Counted from the first letter of the stretch, positions 1-10,118 are shown. The stretch: DNA of 64,000 nt from JALONH01 sp046329235 (GCA_046329235.1 JAXLVA010000001.1:1798001-1862000); one strand, 5' to 3'. The notes: a model not told the origin generated them from the sequence alone. A program made the numbers and translations.

Positions 1-1176
1 CAAGTACATCAACCTTTTCGAATTCTACCTTACACATTTTTTGACTTAGGTAAAATTCATCAATACGAAAACAATGACCTCAACCAATCGGTTTTAAATA
101 AAGTAGCCCAAAATTGCTACTACCCTACCAACGCTTTATTAGAAAAACTACTTCGAAAACACCAAGGAGATTTTAGATGCACCTTTTCATTAACAGGTAC
201 TTTCTTAGAGCAATGTTCACTTTGGGACAAAGGCGTAATTGATTCCTTCAAAAGTTTGGTAAAGACAGGTTCGGTAGAAATATTAAGTGAAACCTACCAC
301 CACTCGCTCAGTGCTTTTTTTAACAAAGAAGAGTTTATCCGACAAATTGAACAACACCGTAAATATATACGCCAACATTTTGGAATTACTCCTTCCATAT
401 TCCGAAACACAGAGTTAATTCATAATAATGAAATTGCTGGCATTGTGAATGAGTTAGGTTTAAAAGGAATTCTAACTGAAGGTGTTGTAGGAATTTTAAA
501 AGGCAGAAGTAGCCAAAAACTCTACAGTCCTTCCCAAGTCGAAATCCCTTTATTACTGCGTAATTACACTTATTCGGATGATATCGCTTTCCGCTTTTCG
601 GATAAAAACTGGAAAGGTTACCCGCTCAATGCAGCCACATTTGCTGAATGGGTAGACAAATCTCTTAAAAAACATGAGCATTTAACGCTATACATCGATT
701 ACGAAACATTTGGGGAGCACCAATCCTCCGAATCCGGCATCTTTACCTTTTTAGAAGAACTGCCCGCTGCCATTTTAGATAAAAATATCGTATTTTTGAA
801 CCCTTCAGAAGCAGTAGACGTGCATGACATACATGATGTATATGATGCACATCACACCATTTCATGGGCTGATTCTGAAAAAGATTTATCGGCTTGGTAC
901 ATGAACCCCATGCAAAGAGAAGCGCTGGAAGAGATTTATAGTTTGAGTGATACCATCTATAAAATTCAGAACAGAGAACTCACAGATGCTTGGGCCAAAC
1001 TACAAACCTCCGATCACTTCTATTACATGAGTACCAAAGGATGGTCAGATGGTAAAGTACATCAATACTTCAGTCCGTTTAGAACCCCTTACGACGCCTA
1101 CATTCACTACATGAATGTACTTGCCGACTTTGAATTAGAGATTAAGAAAAAAGCAATACACTATAAACACTCCTAA
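1..1176 (+). CDS. Glycoside hydrolase family 57 protein (alpha-amylase type), 5'-truncated by window edge
   Basis: The frame is open from base 1 and begins QVHQPFR, so only a few N-terminal residues lie outside the window; 391 residues are visible. The HQP motif at the start, the SETYHHS motif (near base 290), FRNTEL with the likely nucleophile Glu (codon 412-414), and YIDYETFGEH with the likely acid Asp (near base 697) are the ordered conserved regions of GH57. Members of this family act on alpha-glucans such as starch or glycogen by a retaining mechanism; no signal peptide can be judged because the start is missing. A cytoplasmic role in glycogen or maltodextrin turnover is inferred from family habit, not from neighbours here. 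The ABC-F gene follows after 29 bases. Confidence 0.88.
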   Translation, partial: QVHQPFRILPYTFFDLGKIHQYENNDLNQSVLNKVAQNCYYPTNALLEKLLRKHQGDFRCTFSLTGTFLEQCSLWDKGVIDSFKSLVKTGSVEILSETYHHSLSAFFNKEEFIRQIEQHRKYIRQHFGITPSIFRNTELIHNNEIAGIVNELGLKGILTEGVVGILKGRSSQKLYSPSQVEIPLLLRNYTYSDDIAFRFSDKNWKGYPLNAATFAEWVDKSLKKHEHLTLYIDYETFGEHQSSESGIFTFLEELPAAILDKNIVFLNPSEAVDVHDIHDVYDAHHTISWADSEKDLSAWYMNPMQREALEEIYSLSDTIYKIQNRELTDAWAKLQTSDHFYYMSTKGWSDGKVHQYFSPFRTPYDAYIHYMNVLADFELEIKKKAIHYKHS

Positions 1177-1205
1177 GAAAGAAACATATTCTTTCTTCCA
1201 ATATC

Positions 1206-3074
1206 ATGAACGTATTATCCATTGAAAATCTAAATAAATCATTTAGTCTACGACCTCTTATTGTTGATATTACTTTTGGTTTAGCCAAAGGTGATAAAGT
1301 AGCTATTGTAGGTCGTAACGGCGCAGGAAAGTCTACTTTACTTAAAATGATTGGCGGCAAAGAAACACCGGATGGTGGTGTAATTGCCGTGCATAAAAGT
1401 TGTACGGTAGGTTATTTAGAACAAGAACCACATTTAACACCCGGTAAAAGTGTATTGGAATCGGCACTTACTTACCGCCCGGATATTGCTAAAGCAGTTA
1501 TCCTGTATGATAAAGCTATTGAAACCGGCGATAATGATTTATTAGAAAAAGCAATCACTGCAATGGACGCTCTTCAAGCATGGGAGTTTGAAGACAAAGC
1601 AAAGCGTATCTTAAGTAAATTAGGACTAACGAACTTAACTCAAGAGGTACAACACTTATCAGGAGGTCAACAAAGAAGAATTGCCCTAGCAGGAATATTA
1701 TTACAAGAACCGGATATTCTTTTATTAGACGAGCCTACCAACCACTTAGATTTAGATATGATTGAATGGTTGGAATCTACTTTAAAGACTTCACAACAGA
1801 CTATATTATTCATTACCCACGATAGATATTTCTTAGATGCTGTAGCCAATTCTATTTTAGAATTAGAACAAGGAAAAACACAAGTTTACAAAGCTATCTA
1901 CAGCGAATACTTAGAAAGAAAAGCTCAAGAAGAAGAATTAAAATCTGCTTCATTAGATAAGATTACTAATACGCTTCGTAAAGAAGCGGAATGGATGCGT
2001 AGACAACCTAAAGCGCGTGGAACGAAAGCGAAATATCGTATAGACGCGTTCCACTCGATGGAAGGCAAAAAAGAGCAACTTCAACAAGGTAGCCAAGGCA
2101 ATGTAGAACTTGGCGTGACCACTACTCGAATGGGTAATAAAATATTAGAATTAGAAGGTGTAAGTAAACGTTATGACGATAAAATCATCTTTACTGATTT
2201 TCAATATACTTTCCGAAGAATGGAAAAGTTGGGCGTTATTGGACACAATGGTAGTGGCAAGTCTACTCTGTTGAACATTATCACTAAACAAATACAACCT
2301 GATTCAGGAACCATTACAGTTGGCGACACCATTCGATTTGGTTATTACACTCAAAAAGGATTAAACTTTAAAAGTGGTCAAAAAGTAATTGATATTGTTA
2401 CTGATATTGCTGAACAATTTAAAGGTGGCGACGGAGAAAACGTTAGTGCTTCTAATTTGTTAAAGAAATTCTTATTCGAACCATCTAGACAATATGAAGT
2501 AGTTGATAAATTAAGTGGTGGTGAGAAAAAGAGATTACACCTATTAACAGTATTAGCACGTAATCCAAACTTCTTAATACTAGATGAGCCTACGAATGAT
2601 TTAGATTTACAAACATTATCCGTATTAGAAGACTTCTTACAAAACTTCCAAGGTTGCTTAATGGTTGTGTCCCACGACCGTTACTTCATGGATAACTTAG
2701 TAGACCATTTATTGATTCTTGAAGGTAATGGAGAACTAAGAGAATTCCCGGGTAACTACACCGACTATAGAAACCAGTTGGAGGAAGAGAAAGATAACAC
2801 CAAACCAACACCGGCACCCAAAGCTCTGGTAGTAGTTGAAAAACCGGTGGTAGAATCTACCCCTAATAAAACTAAACTATCTTATAAAGAACAACGAGAG
2901 TTAGAAAGTTTAGAAGCTGAGATTGCTTCATTAGAAGAGAAAAAACAAGCTTTAGTATCTAAATTAAGTTCCGGTGGTTCTCATAGCGAACTAACGGAAT
3001 GGTCAAAAGAAATCGAAACGCTGGAGGCTCATTTAGAATCCAAAACCGAACGATGGATGGAACTAAGCAACTAA
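1206..3074 (+). CDS. ABC-F family ATPase (Uup-like)
   Basis: Soluble protein of 622 residues with two ABC ATPase domains and no membrane segments. Domain 1 has Walker A GRNGAGKST (about residue 37), signature LSGGQQRR and Walker B ILLLDEPTNHLD. Domain 2 has GHNGSGKST, LSGGEKKR and FLILDEPTNDLD. A basic linker rich in Arg/Lys lies between them (about residues 240-290), and the C-terminal 80 residues form a Glu/Lys-rich coiled coil as in Uup. ABC-F proteins act on ribosomes or nucleic acids rather than in transport; Uup is linked to transposon excision and ribosome function in E. coli. Which ABC-F subtype this is cannot be settled here. A strong hairpin terminator follows. Confidence 0.9.
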   Translation: MNVLSIENLNKSFSLRPLIVDITFGLAKGDKVAIVGRNGAGKSTLLKMIGGKETPDGGVIAVHKSCTVGYLEQEPHLTPGKSVLESALTYRPDIAKAVILYDKAIETGDNDLLEKAITAMDALQAWEFEDKAKRILSKLGLTNLTQEVQHLSGGQQRRIALAGILLQEPDILLLDEPTNHLDLDMIEWLESTLKTSQQTILFITHDRYFLDAVANSILELEQGKTQVYKAIYSEYLERKAQEEELKSASLDKITNTLRKEAEWMRRQPKARGTKAKYRIDAFHSMEGKKEQLQQGSQGNVELGVTTTRMGNKILELEGVSKRYDDKIIFTDFQYTFRRMEKLGVIGHNGSGKSTLLNIITKQIQPDSGTITVGDTIRFGYYTQKGLNFKSGQKVIDIVTDIAEQFKGGDGENVSASNLLKKFLFEPSRQYEVVDKLSGGEKKRLHLLTVLARNPNFLILDEPTNDLDLQTLSVLEDFLQNFQGCLMVVSHDRYFMDNLVDHLLILEGNGELREFPGNYTDYRNQLEEEKDNTKPTPAPKALVVVEKPVVESTPNKTKLSYKEQRELESLEAEIASLEEKKQALVSKLSSGGSHSELTEWSKEIETLEAHLESKTERWMELSN

Positions 3075-3080
3075 TAACAA

Positions 3081-3115
3081 CATAAAAAAGCTACATATAG
3101 TGTAGCTTTTTTATG
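3081..3115 (+). terminator. Rho-independent terminator after ABC-F gene
   Basis: A near-perfect stem (CATAAAAAAGCTACA pairing with its complement around the loop TATAG) ends in a run of six T. It starts seven bases after the ABC-F stop codon. Confidence 0.85.
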
Positions 3116-3191
3116 TTAAACACCCTACTTATCTATATAAAATATTAAAATACAAAGTATCTTTATATCATTGTTTTAACAGAATAATATT

Positions 3192-4408
3192 ATGAAGAGT
3201 TTTTATTTTGTATTGTTTTTATTCTTTACATTTTCTCTATTCGCACAAGTTGATTCTACTTCCTCTAGTGAATCCTATGGCAAAGTAAAATTTATCCCCT
3301 TGCCGGTTATTGCGGCCAATCCTACCAGTGGTTTTATGTTCGGTCTTGCTCCCGGAGCTACATGGTTTATGGGCCCTCCATCAAATACAAGCTTATCGTC
3401 TGCATTAGGAACCGTAATTTATACAACCAAAAACCAATTAATCATTACCTTAAAAGCAAATACTTTTATGAAAGGTGATAAATGGAATCTACTAACAGAT
3501 ATACGTTATTTCATAACTTCACAACCTACCTATGGTTTAGGCACAGGACCACAATCCGCTAAGCCCGTAGCCAATGGATTTGCTGATTTCTCCAGCAATC
3601 CATACACCCCCATTCCATCAAGTCAAATGATGGCCTTTAATTATCTTCGAGTTCACCAAACCGTTATGAGACGCTATAAGGATAGTCGTTTTTTTGGTGG
3701 TTTAGGGTATCACTTAGACTATCACTATAATATTAACGTAAACTATTAGACCTAAATACTCCTATACCTACCTTAACAAGTCATTATGTTTATAACACTC
3801 AAAAAGAAATAAGCGCTAATGAATATGTGCTTTCAGGTATTTCATTAAATGCATTATATGATAGTAGAGACAATACAGTAAACCCTTACAAGGGTCGATA
3901 CGCCTATGCTAATATTCATATCAACCCTACTTTTTTAGGAAGTAACCAATCATCCAGTGTCTTGTGGTTAGAATATCGCGATTATATTCATTTATCGAAA
4001 TCAAGACCACGTCACTTAATTGGATTCTGGGGATATGGTTGGTTTGTAACTTCCGGCAAGGTACCTTATATGGACTTACCTGCTGTGGGTTGGGACCAAT
4101 TCGGTAGATCCGGTCGCGCCTATACTCAAGGTCGATTCAGAGGTGAAGATTTGATTTACACAGAAATAGAATATCGAGTTCCACTTCAACGAGACAAAGA
4201 AACATTTGGTGCAGTAGTATTTCTTAATGGAACTACCGCAAGTAATCGTACCGCTAACATCAACTTATATGACTATGTTAACTTTGGATATGGTGCGGGG
4301 TTGAGAGTAATGATTGATAAAAAAGCACGAACCAATCTAAATATCGACTATGCTTTTGGAGATTATGGTGCTCAAGGTTTTTACTTAGGTATGAACGAAG
4401 TTTTTTAA
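3192..4408 (+). pseudogene. BamA/TamA (Omp85)-type outer-membrane barrel protein, frameshifted
   Basis: Two adjoining open frames make one protein of about 405 residues. The first (3192-3749) has a signal peptide (MKSFYFVLFLFFTFSLFAQ) and the barrel start (PLPVIAANPTSGFMFG). The second resumes one frame back at about 3743 (LLDLNTPIPT...) and runs to a C-terminal barrel ending LGMNEVF, typical of Omp85 surface-antigen barrels. The frames join if one base is missing near 3735-3745, where the first frame hits TAG at 3747-3749. No POTRA domain is visible, so it resembles the short BamA/TamA-like proteins common in Bacteroidota. It may be a true mutation or a sequencing indel. The codon use and conservation on both sides look like a recently intact gene. 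The next gene starts 21 bases later. Confidence 0.8.
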
Positions 4409-4429
4409 TAGGACAAATCAAAGGTTTTC

Positions 4430-5473
4430 ATGCATAAAAAAATAGGTTTATATCTTGTGCTTCTAGTTACTATGTATACTACTGCAACTGAAGCTCAAAC
4501 CGGTTTAACCAAATCTTTTTCAGAAAAGAGGAAAAAATACATAGATAGTTTAAAGAAGGTAAACTACAACTATATGTTTCCTATCCTCGGTCAACAAGCA
4601 TACAGCAAAGGATACGACATCCCCTACCCGGTTGGGATTATGGTGAATTATTTTAATGCCACTCAAAGCATAGTAATTGAAAACATTCAATTAGGATTTG
4701 AAGGTCCCAACAAAACTGTAGGTCCGGCCGACTTCAGTGGTCTAATTCAATTTGGAGACAATAAAAGTCATTTATATAATTTCAATATCCGACCAGATGT
4801 TTGGGTGTTTCCTTTTTTGAATGTATATGGATTATTTGGTTATGCTCCTACAGTAAACACTACAGTAGAGCTTAAAGAACCTTTCTATTTAAAATCATCT
4901 CCTAAGCAATCAGGGCTAACCTACGGCTTTGGAATAATGACAGCTATGAATGCCGGTCCTGTATTTATATCTGTAGACTTCAATCAAACTTGGTCGCAAC
5001 TTCAATTATTAGACAAAGCAGTTTCATCTAATATATTGGGGCTTCGTGTGGGACATTCGTTTGTATTTAATAGTAAACCTGAAAAGAATTTAACTTTTTG
5101 GATGGGAGCCATGCGCTTAGGTATTCGTTCAGAAACAAAAGGTAGAATACAAGTTGGAGAAGCTATTGGCGATGCTGATCAAAAATTTGTAGATGATGTG
5201 CACGCAAGTGATTGGTACAATAACCTAGGTCCACTTCGACAAGAAATCGTAGATCAAACCTTAAATAGCGCCGTTAATAAAATCAATGATACTTACGTTG
5301 TCTATTCTATTGATAAACACATGAAGCAACAATGGTCCGGTTGTATTGGGGCTCAGTTCCAACAAAACAAACGAATGATTTACCGAACCGAAGTAAATTG
5401 CATAGGTGATCGATTCTCTGTGATGTTGTCTTACAACTACAGAGTATTAGGAATAAAGAAAAAAACAAAATAG
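4430..5473 (+). CDS. Secreted envelope protein of unknown function
   Basis: 347 residues with a signal peptide (MHKKIGLYLVLLVTMYTTATEAQ) and then alternating aromatic/polar segments such as LTFWMGAMRLGI and FSVMLSYNYRVLG, suggesting an outer-membrane beta-barrel or beta-rich envelope protein. I do not recognise a named family. It lies 21 bases downstream of the frameshifted Omp85-type gene, in the same direction, and ends at a strong convergent terminator, so the two probably form a transcription unit. A role in the envelope together with that barrel is inference only. Confidence 0.75.
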   Translation: MHKKIGLYLVLLVTMYTTATEAQTGLTKSFSEKRKKYIDSLKKVNYNYMFPILGQQAYSKGYDIPYPVGIMVNYFNATQSIVIENIQLGFEGPNKTVGPADFSGLIQFGDNKSHLYNFNIRPDVWVFPFLNVYGLFGYAPTVNTTVELKEPFYLKSSPKQSGLTYGFGIMTAMNAGPVFISVDFNQTWSQLQLLDKAVSSNILGLRVGHSFVFNSKPEKNLTFWMGAMRLGIRSETKGRIQVGEAIGDADQKFVDDVHASDWYNNLGPLRQEIVDQTLNSAVNKINDTYVVYSIDKHMKQQWSGCIGAQFQQNKRMIYRTEVNCIGDRFSVMLSYNYRVLGIKKKTK

Positions 5474-5515
5474 CAATAAAAAAGCCTCGATTTAATCGAG
5501 GCTTTTTTATTGCTA
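5471..5515. terminator. Bidirectional terminator between convergent genes
   Basis: A 20-base perfect inverted repeat with a five-base loop (TTTAA) contains the core GCCTCGA/TCGAGGC flanked by A-run and T-run, so it can stop transcription from both sides. Its left arm begins at the stop codon of the plus-strand gene, and it ends five bases before the minus-strand gene's stop. Confidence 0.9.
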
Positions 5516-5519
5516 AATA

Positions 5520-7082
5520 CTACCAAGTATATTTTACCACCCTACTAGCTTTCCCTAACAAACCTTTTCTACCAACTATTATCAACTGATTCTGATCCGG
5601 CCAAATAGTATAATCTCGAACCAACATGAGTTTTTCCGGATTAGGTAGCGAAAGCTCTTGAACTATTTTACCCGACTCTAGATTAATTTGTTTGTAATTC
5701 AAATTAAAATAGCTGGCATCTAAACTTGTTGAAGTTACAAACAATAGCTGTAAATCATTAGTACCCATAAAATGAGACACAAAACTAATCGTATTTACGC
5801 CATCACTACCAGGGTATACTTGATTTTTAGCAATGTAATTAGTCCAGGCACGTTGATCATTTTTATAATGCAATACTAATATACCTTCTGCGTGCACATG
5901 ACCATTTAGTTGTACTTGATGCTTTTTATCAAAAGTACCCATGCCTATATGAGGATACCCGTCTACATAAAATGTTCTTTTTTCAATAATCATAGTAACG
6001 TCACCGGTAGCACTTACATTTATTTCTACCAAATCATAATCCAACCAGTTTTCTGCTCCTTTGATTTGTTTGTCAGATGTTCTTCCATCCTCCACTTGTT
6101 TTTTGATTTTATCATCTAATCCATCATATACCACATGTGATACCGCCATAGCCGCAAAATCAAATTTACCATAAGAGAAGCCCATTAACTTTTCCGAGTA
6201 CAAAGCAACAGCTCCTACATAAAATACATCATCATTCATCCATTGAGTTTGTATTTCATCTTTTTTATAGGAAGATGGAGGCAATTCTAACACATCAAAA
6301 TTTTTACTTTCTAAATTATAGCGAATAACATTTAGTCGTCCACCACCATTCGCATTGACAATAAAAATCTCTTTTTTATTATTCACCAGAATACCATAGT
6401 TAGTATAATCATTATCTATCATTACTTTACCCGATGCAACCTGTACACACTGCTTCGTATATACTGCTACATTCGCCGTTAACGTTTTTTGACCGTACGA
6501 AAAGACATAAGAAACAAAATGCTCATCATTATGCGAGAAGGATATATTATGCTTGTATTCAAAAGGAGTAACAAAGCCAGGCTCTGTGTGCTCACAAACT
6601 ACATCTAAAAAACTTTCTTTTACCTTACCTCTATGTTCACCTTCTACCCAATCAGACACAGGATAAGATTCTAATGATTTTTTTTCTTTTTGTGTTCCAT
6701 TTTGCACATCAAAAGAATAAGCCAACAAAGAAGTTTTCTTTTGACTTTCTTCATGCATAACAGAAAGCAATCTTAAATCATTTCCATCAAAATATAAATC
6801 TTTAAAATCTTCTGACGACTCTATCGATAAGGTAGATTGCCATACTACAGATAAATCAGACGATTTGATTCTCTCTAAAATAAACTCTGCTTTACCTGTG
6901 GTCGAACCTTTAGATTTTGCCAGCATAACATAATCCCCACCGGGCAAATCCACCACATCATTTCGTCCATCGGGTTCATGAAATGGCGAAGCTAACTGAA
7001 AATCTACAGTTGCAGTAATATTTTGCGCATACGTCATCTGCGCCCACCCTAATACTAGGGTTAATAAAACAAGGTGTCTCAT
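5520..7082 (-). CDS. Secreted protein of unknown function
   Basis: The open frame extends to 7199, but the ATG at 7082 is chosen because it is followed at once by a signal peptide (MRHLVLLTLVLGWAQMTYAQ). This gives 520 residues; the upstream 39 codons look non-native. The mature part is beta-rich with repeated stretches of the type seen in secreted repeat/propeller-like proteins (FILERIKSSDLSVVWQ, VIRYNLESKNFDVLEL), but I cannot assign a family. It has no C-terminal sorting domain that I can recognise. It is convergent with the preceding gene and shares the bidirectional terminator. Confidence 0.72.
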   Translation of the reverse strand: MRHLVLLTLVLGWAQMTYAQNITATVDFQLASPFHEPDGRNDVVDLPGGDYVMLAKSKGSTTGKAEFILERIKSSDLSVVWQSTLSIESSEDFKDLYFDGNDLRLLSVMHEESQKKTSLLAYSFDVQNGTQKEKKSLESYPVSDWVEGEHRGKVKESFLDVVCEHTEPGFVTPFEYKHNISFSHNDEHFVSYVFSYGQKTLTANVAVYTKQCVQVASGKVMIDNDYTNYGILVNNKKEIFIVNANGGGRLNVIRYNLESKNFDVLELPPSSYKKDEIQTQWMNDDVFYVGAVALYSEKLMGFSYGKFDFAAMAVSHVVYDGLDDKIKKQVEDGRTSDKQIKGAENWLDYDLVEINVSATGDVTMIIEKRTFYVDGYPHIGMGTFDKKHQVQLNGHVHAEGILVLHYKNDQRAWTNYIAKNQVYPGSDGVNTISFVSHFMGTNDLQLLFVTSTSLDASYFNLNYKQINLESGKIVQELSLPNPEKLMLVRDYTIWPDQNQLIIVGRKGLLGKASRVVKYTW

Positions 7083-7255
7083 ACGACGGTTAAATAAAAT
7101 TTGGGTCAAACAAAAATCCAAGGCAAGGTACGCAATTCCATGATTTCTACCTCCTTGGCTTCGATGGGAATTATCAAATACTAGACCAAAAGGATGCATT
7201 TTACATTAAATACTGACAAACAGAAACTTACAATATGAAAAAGGCTTACTCCGAG

Positions 7256-7287
7256 TTAGGTAAAGAGTATAAAAAACCTTATTTTTG
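7256..7287 (+). promoter_or_regulatory. Candidate Bacteroidota promoter for aminotransferase/hldA unit
   Basis: TATTTTTG at 7280-7287 fits the TAnnTTTG -7 consensus; TTAG at 7256-7259 is a weak -33 element 20 bases upstream. The start codon at 7315 follows after 27 bases. Confidence 0.4.
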
Positions 7288-7314
7288 TGACCGTTTTAAT
7301 CCAAACATATTTAC

Positions 7315-8526
7315 ATGAGTACGCTTACACAGCATCAGACATTATCTACCGTGTTGAATTCCTTAGCGGAATCCGAAACACTAGCGATGACCAAAAAAGC
7401 TAGAGAGTTAGCTGCACAAGGTCATAAAGTAATCAGCCTTAGCGTTGGTGAACCTGATTTTAAAACTCCTAAACATGTCATGGAAGCGGCGAAGAAAGCT
7501 ATTGACGAAGGATATCACTCCTATTCTCCGGTAGCAGGATTTGCTGACTTACGTGCTGCGATTGCAGATAAGTTAAAGCGTGAAAACAACTTAGACGTAA
7601 CTGCTGAAAATATTGTAGTTTCTACAGGTGCTAAACAATCTTTAGCTAACGTAATCGAAGCTATCGTTGACAAAGGTGAAGAAGTTATCATCTTCGCTCC
7701 ATACTGGGTATCTTACTCTGAAATGGTAAAATTAGCAGAAGGTAAATCGGTTATCATTTCCGGTTCTCTTGAGAATGACTTCAAAGTAACTGCTGCACAG
7801 TTAGAAGCTGCTATCACTCCTAAGACACGTGCTATCATGTTCTCTTCTCCATGTAACCCATCCGGGTCTGTATTCACGGAGCAAGAATTACGTGCTATAG
7901 CTGCGGTAGTTGCAAAACACCCGAACATCACAGTGATTGCTGACGAAATTTATGAATACATTAATTTCGAAGGTAAAAACTTCTCTATCGGTTCTATCCC
8001 TGAAGTAAAAGAACAAGTTGTAACTATCAACGGTTTCTCTAAAGGATTTGCAATGACTGGTTGGAGAATTGGTTATATCGCTGCTCCTAAATACATAGCT
8101 CAAGCTTGTGAGAAATTACAAGGTCAAGTTACTTCAGGAACATGTTCCATTACACAACGTGCTGCATTAGCTGCTTTACAAGGTGACTTATCTGCACCTG
8201 AAGAGATGAAGAAAGCTTATGCACGTCGTCGTGATTTAATCATTAATTTATTGAAAGACATCCCTGGTGTAAAAATCAACAGACCTGCAGGTGCTTTCTA
8301 TATCTTCCCTGATATCAGTGCTTACTTCGGTAAATCATTCAATGGACAAGTAATTAACAACTCCAGCGAATTAGCGATGTACATCTTAAACAATGCGTAT
8401 GTATCTACCGTAGGTGGTGACGCATTTGCAGCTCCTAAAAACTTACGTATTTCGTTTGCTGCATCGGATGAAAATATCACTGAAGCTATCCGCAGAATAA
8501 AAGAATGTTTGGCAAAACTTCAATAA
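7315..8526 (+). CDS. aspC: Pyridoxal-phosphate aminotransferase, aspartate type (class I)
   Basis: 403 residues of fold-type I aminotransferase. Visible are the N-terminal SVGEPDF, the SSPCNPSG loop, the DEIYEYI aspartate that contacts the pyridine ring, and the PLP lysine in NGFSKGFAMTGWRIGY (Lys at about 243), with the substrate-binding Arg near the C-terminus (NLRISFAAS). These fit bacterial aspartate aminotransferases of the I-beta/I-gamma type, which exchange amino groups between aspartate and 2-oxoglutarate, though substrate choice in this family is broad. It overlaps the heptose kinase gene by 22 bases, so the two are probably co-transcribed. Codon use is stronger than in neighbours, consistent with a well-expressed metabolic enzyme. 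Confidence 0.88.
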   Translation: MSTLTQHQTLSTVLNSLAESETLAMTKKARELAAQGHKVISLSVGEPDFKTPKHVMEAAKKAIDEGYHSYSPVAGFADLRAAIADKLKRENNLDVTAENIVVSTGAKQSLANVIEAIVDKGEEVIIFAPYWVSYSEMVKLAEGKSVIISGSLENDFKVTAAQLEAAITPKTRAIMFSSPCNPSGSVFTEQELRAIAAVVAKHPNITVIADEIYEYINFEGKNFSIGSIPEVKEQVVTINGFSKGFAMTGWRIGYIAAPKYIAQACEKLQGQVTSGTCSITQRAALAALQGDLSAPEEMKKAYARRRDLIINLLKDIPGVKINRPAGAFYIFPDISAYFGKSFNGQVINNSSELAMYILNNAYVSTVGGDAFAAPKNLRISFAASDENITEAIRRIKECLAKLQ

Positions 8527-9515
8527 CATACAACTCCACGGAAGACCTGTTCAAGGTCTTCCGTACTTTTAATGTACTCATCATTGGAGATGTGATGATT
8601 GACTCTTACCTATGGGGAAAAGTTGATCGTATATCACCGGAAGCTCCTGTTCCAATAGTTCACGTTCAAAAAAGAGAAAAACGCCCGGGTGGTGCTGCAA
8701 ACGTAGCATTAAACATTCGCTCTATGGGTGCTACTCCTATGTTATGTGGCTTAATTGGTAACGATATTGATGGTACAGATTTTATTCAAATTGTTCAGCA
8801 GTCAGGTATTGATACCTCAGGTTTAATAGCCTCTGACGAACGTGTGACTACAATTAAACATCGTATCATTTCTGCTTCACACCATTTACTTCGAGTAGAT
8901 CAAGAAGACGACAAACCGGCAAGTGTTAAAGAAACCGAAGCGTTGAAAAAAGCGGCGTTAAGTTTATTAGACAAAGCCCACGTAGTTGTTTTTGAAGATT
9001 ACGACAAAGGAGTACTTACTCCTGAGTTAATTCAGTTTGTAACGGAAGAAGCTAAAAAAAGAAATATCCCAACTGTAGTAGACCCTAAGAAGAGAAACTT
9101 CTTAAGCTATTTAGGTTGTACCTTATTCAAACCTAATCGTAAAGAATTAAAAGAAGGTCTTAAGACTGATTTAAATCTAAACGATCCTGATCAACTAGAG
9201 AAAGCTGCATTAGAATTGCAATCTATATTAAAATGTGATTCATTGTTCATCACTCTATCTGAACGAGGTGTTTATTGGTCAAATGGTAAGGAGCACTTAC
9301 ACATTCCGGCTCATCATAGAGAGATTGCTGACGTTTCAGGTGCCGGAGATACGGTTATATCCGTAGCCGCATTGTGTGCGGCAGCACAAGTAAAACCGGA
9401 ACTGTTAGCCTCTATTTCTAATCTATCCGGCGGACTAGTCTGCGAACAAGTGGGTGTAGTACCGATAGACCCCAAGCTTTTGGAAAAAGAAATTAAACGA
9501 CTAGGATTGATATAA
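8505..9515 (+). CDS. hldA: D-glycero-beta-D-manno-heptose-7-phosphate kinase (PfkB family, RfaE domain I)
   Basis: 336 residues of ribokinase/PfkB fold. Diagnostic segments are LIIGDVMIDSYLWG at the start, RPGGAANVALNI, DPKKRNFLSYLG, and the anion-hole/catalytic stretch DVSGAGDTVI near residue 280. The pattern matches the kinase half of RfaE/HldE; no nucleotidyltransferase half is fused, so this is the monofunctional HldA form. It phosphorylates heptose 7-phosphate at O1 on the way to ADP-heptose for lipopolysaccharide or S-layer glycans. The start lies inside the 3' end of the aminotransferase gene. Its stop codon sits in the loop of the terminator hairpin. Confidence 0.87.
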   Translation: MFGKTSITYNSTEDLFKVFRTFNVLIIGDVMIDSYLWGKVDRISPEAPVPIVHVQKREKRPGGAANVALNIRSMGATPMLCGLIGNDIDGTDFIQIVQQSGIDTSGLIASDERVTTIKHRIISASHHLLRVDQEDDKPASVKETEALKKAALSLLDKAHVVVFEDYDKGVLTPELIQFVTEEAKKRNIPTVVDPKKRNFLSYLGCTLFKPNRKELKEGLKTDLNLNDPDQLEKAALELQSILKCDSLFITLSERGVYWSNGKEHLHIPAHHREIADVSGAGDTVISVAALCAAAQVKPELLASISNLSGGLVCEQVGVVPIDPKLLEKEIKRLGLI

Positions 9516-9531
9516 TATCAATCCTTTTTTT
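9504..9531 (+). terminator. Rho-independent terminator overlapping the hldA stop codon
   Basis: GGATTGATA pairs with TATCAATCC; the three-base loop is the TAA stop codon itself, followed by a T-rich tract. Confidence 0.8.
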
Positions 9532-10118
9532 ATTTTTATACTATATGTATCGATTATACAACAACCTTTTTATTGGAATAGGTGTAGCTATTCTATCAAT
9601 CATTTCTTTAGTATTTACCTATTTTATATATCAACCGGAAAGTATTAAAAGCAATGTTGAATATAAAAACCATAATAATGCAAAAGAACTTTTCATTAAA
9701 CAATTAGAGACTTATTCTAATGAGAATGACTTATTAATTGCCATTCAAAATTATTACAGTTACATGCCCTATGAATTTGACATATTCACTGTTAAAAGAT
9801 CAGGAAAACAAAATATATACTATTTAACTACAGAGTCTAGAAACATTGGTAATATAGACTATTATCTAAGTCTAAATCCTTATTTACTAAAAAATCAAGA
9901 TTTATATAATTATCTATTGAGCTATTTATATTTATTAGAAGGAAGATATAGTGACGCGGATCAACATTTAAAAGAAATCAATGATATTCGTCGATACAAT
10001 ATTGAATTCTTAGGGTATTGGAAAGATACCTACTCCCCAATTAGAAACACCAAATTAAGTGCTGCAATTTATTTAAGTCAAAATATAAAAAACCCGAATT
10101 ACAATTTAATTATAACAA

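Noticed and set aside
1142..1360. Minus-strand frame across the GH57/ABC-F junction
   Set aside because: Antisense to the conserved Walker A region of the ABC-F gene; a shadow.
3735..3750. Programmed -1 frameshift in the Omp85-type gene
   Set aside because: No slippery heptamer or downstream structure was seen at the break, and this family is not known to use frameshifting.
7235..7318. 27-codon frame ending in an ATGA overlap with the aspartate-type aminotransferase start
   Set aside because: It contains the best promoter candidate for that gene, has no recognisable features and is too short to support.
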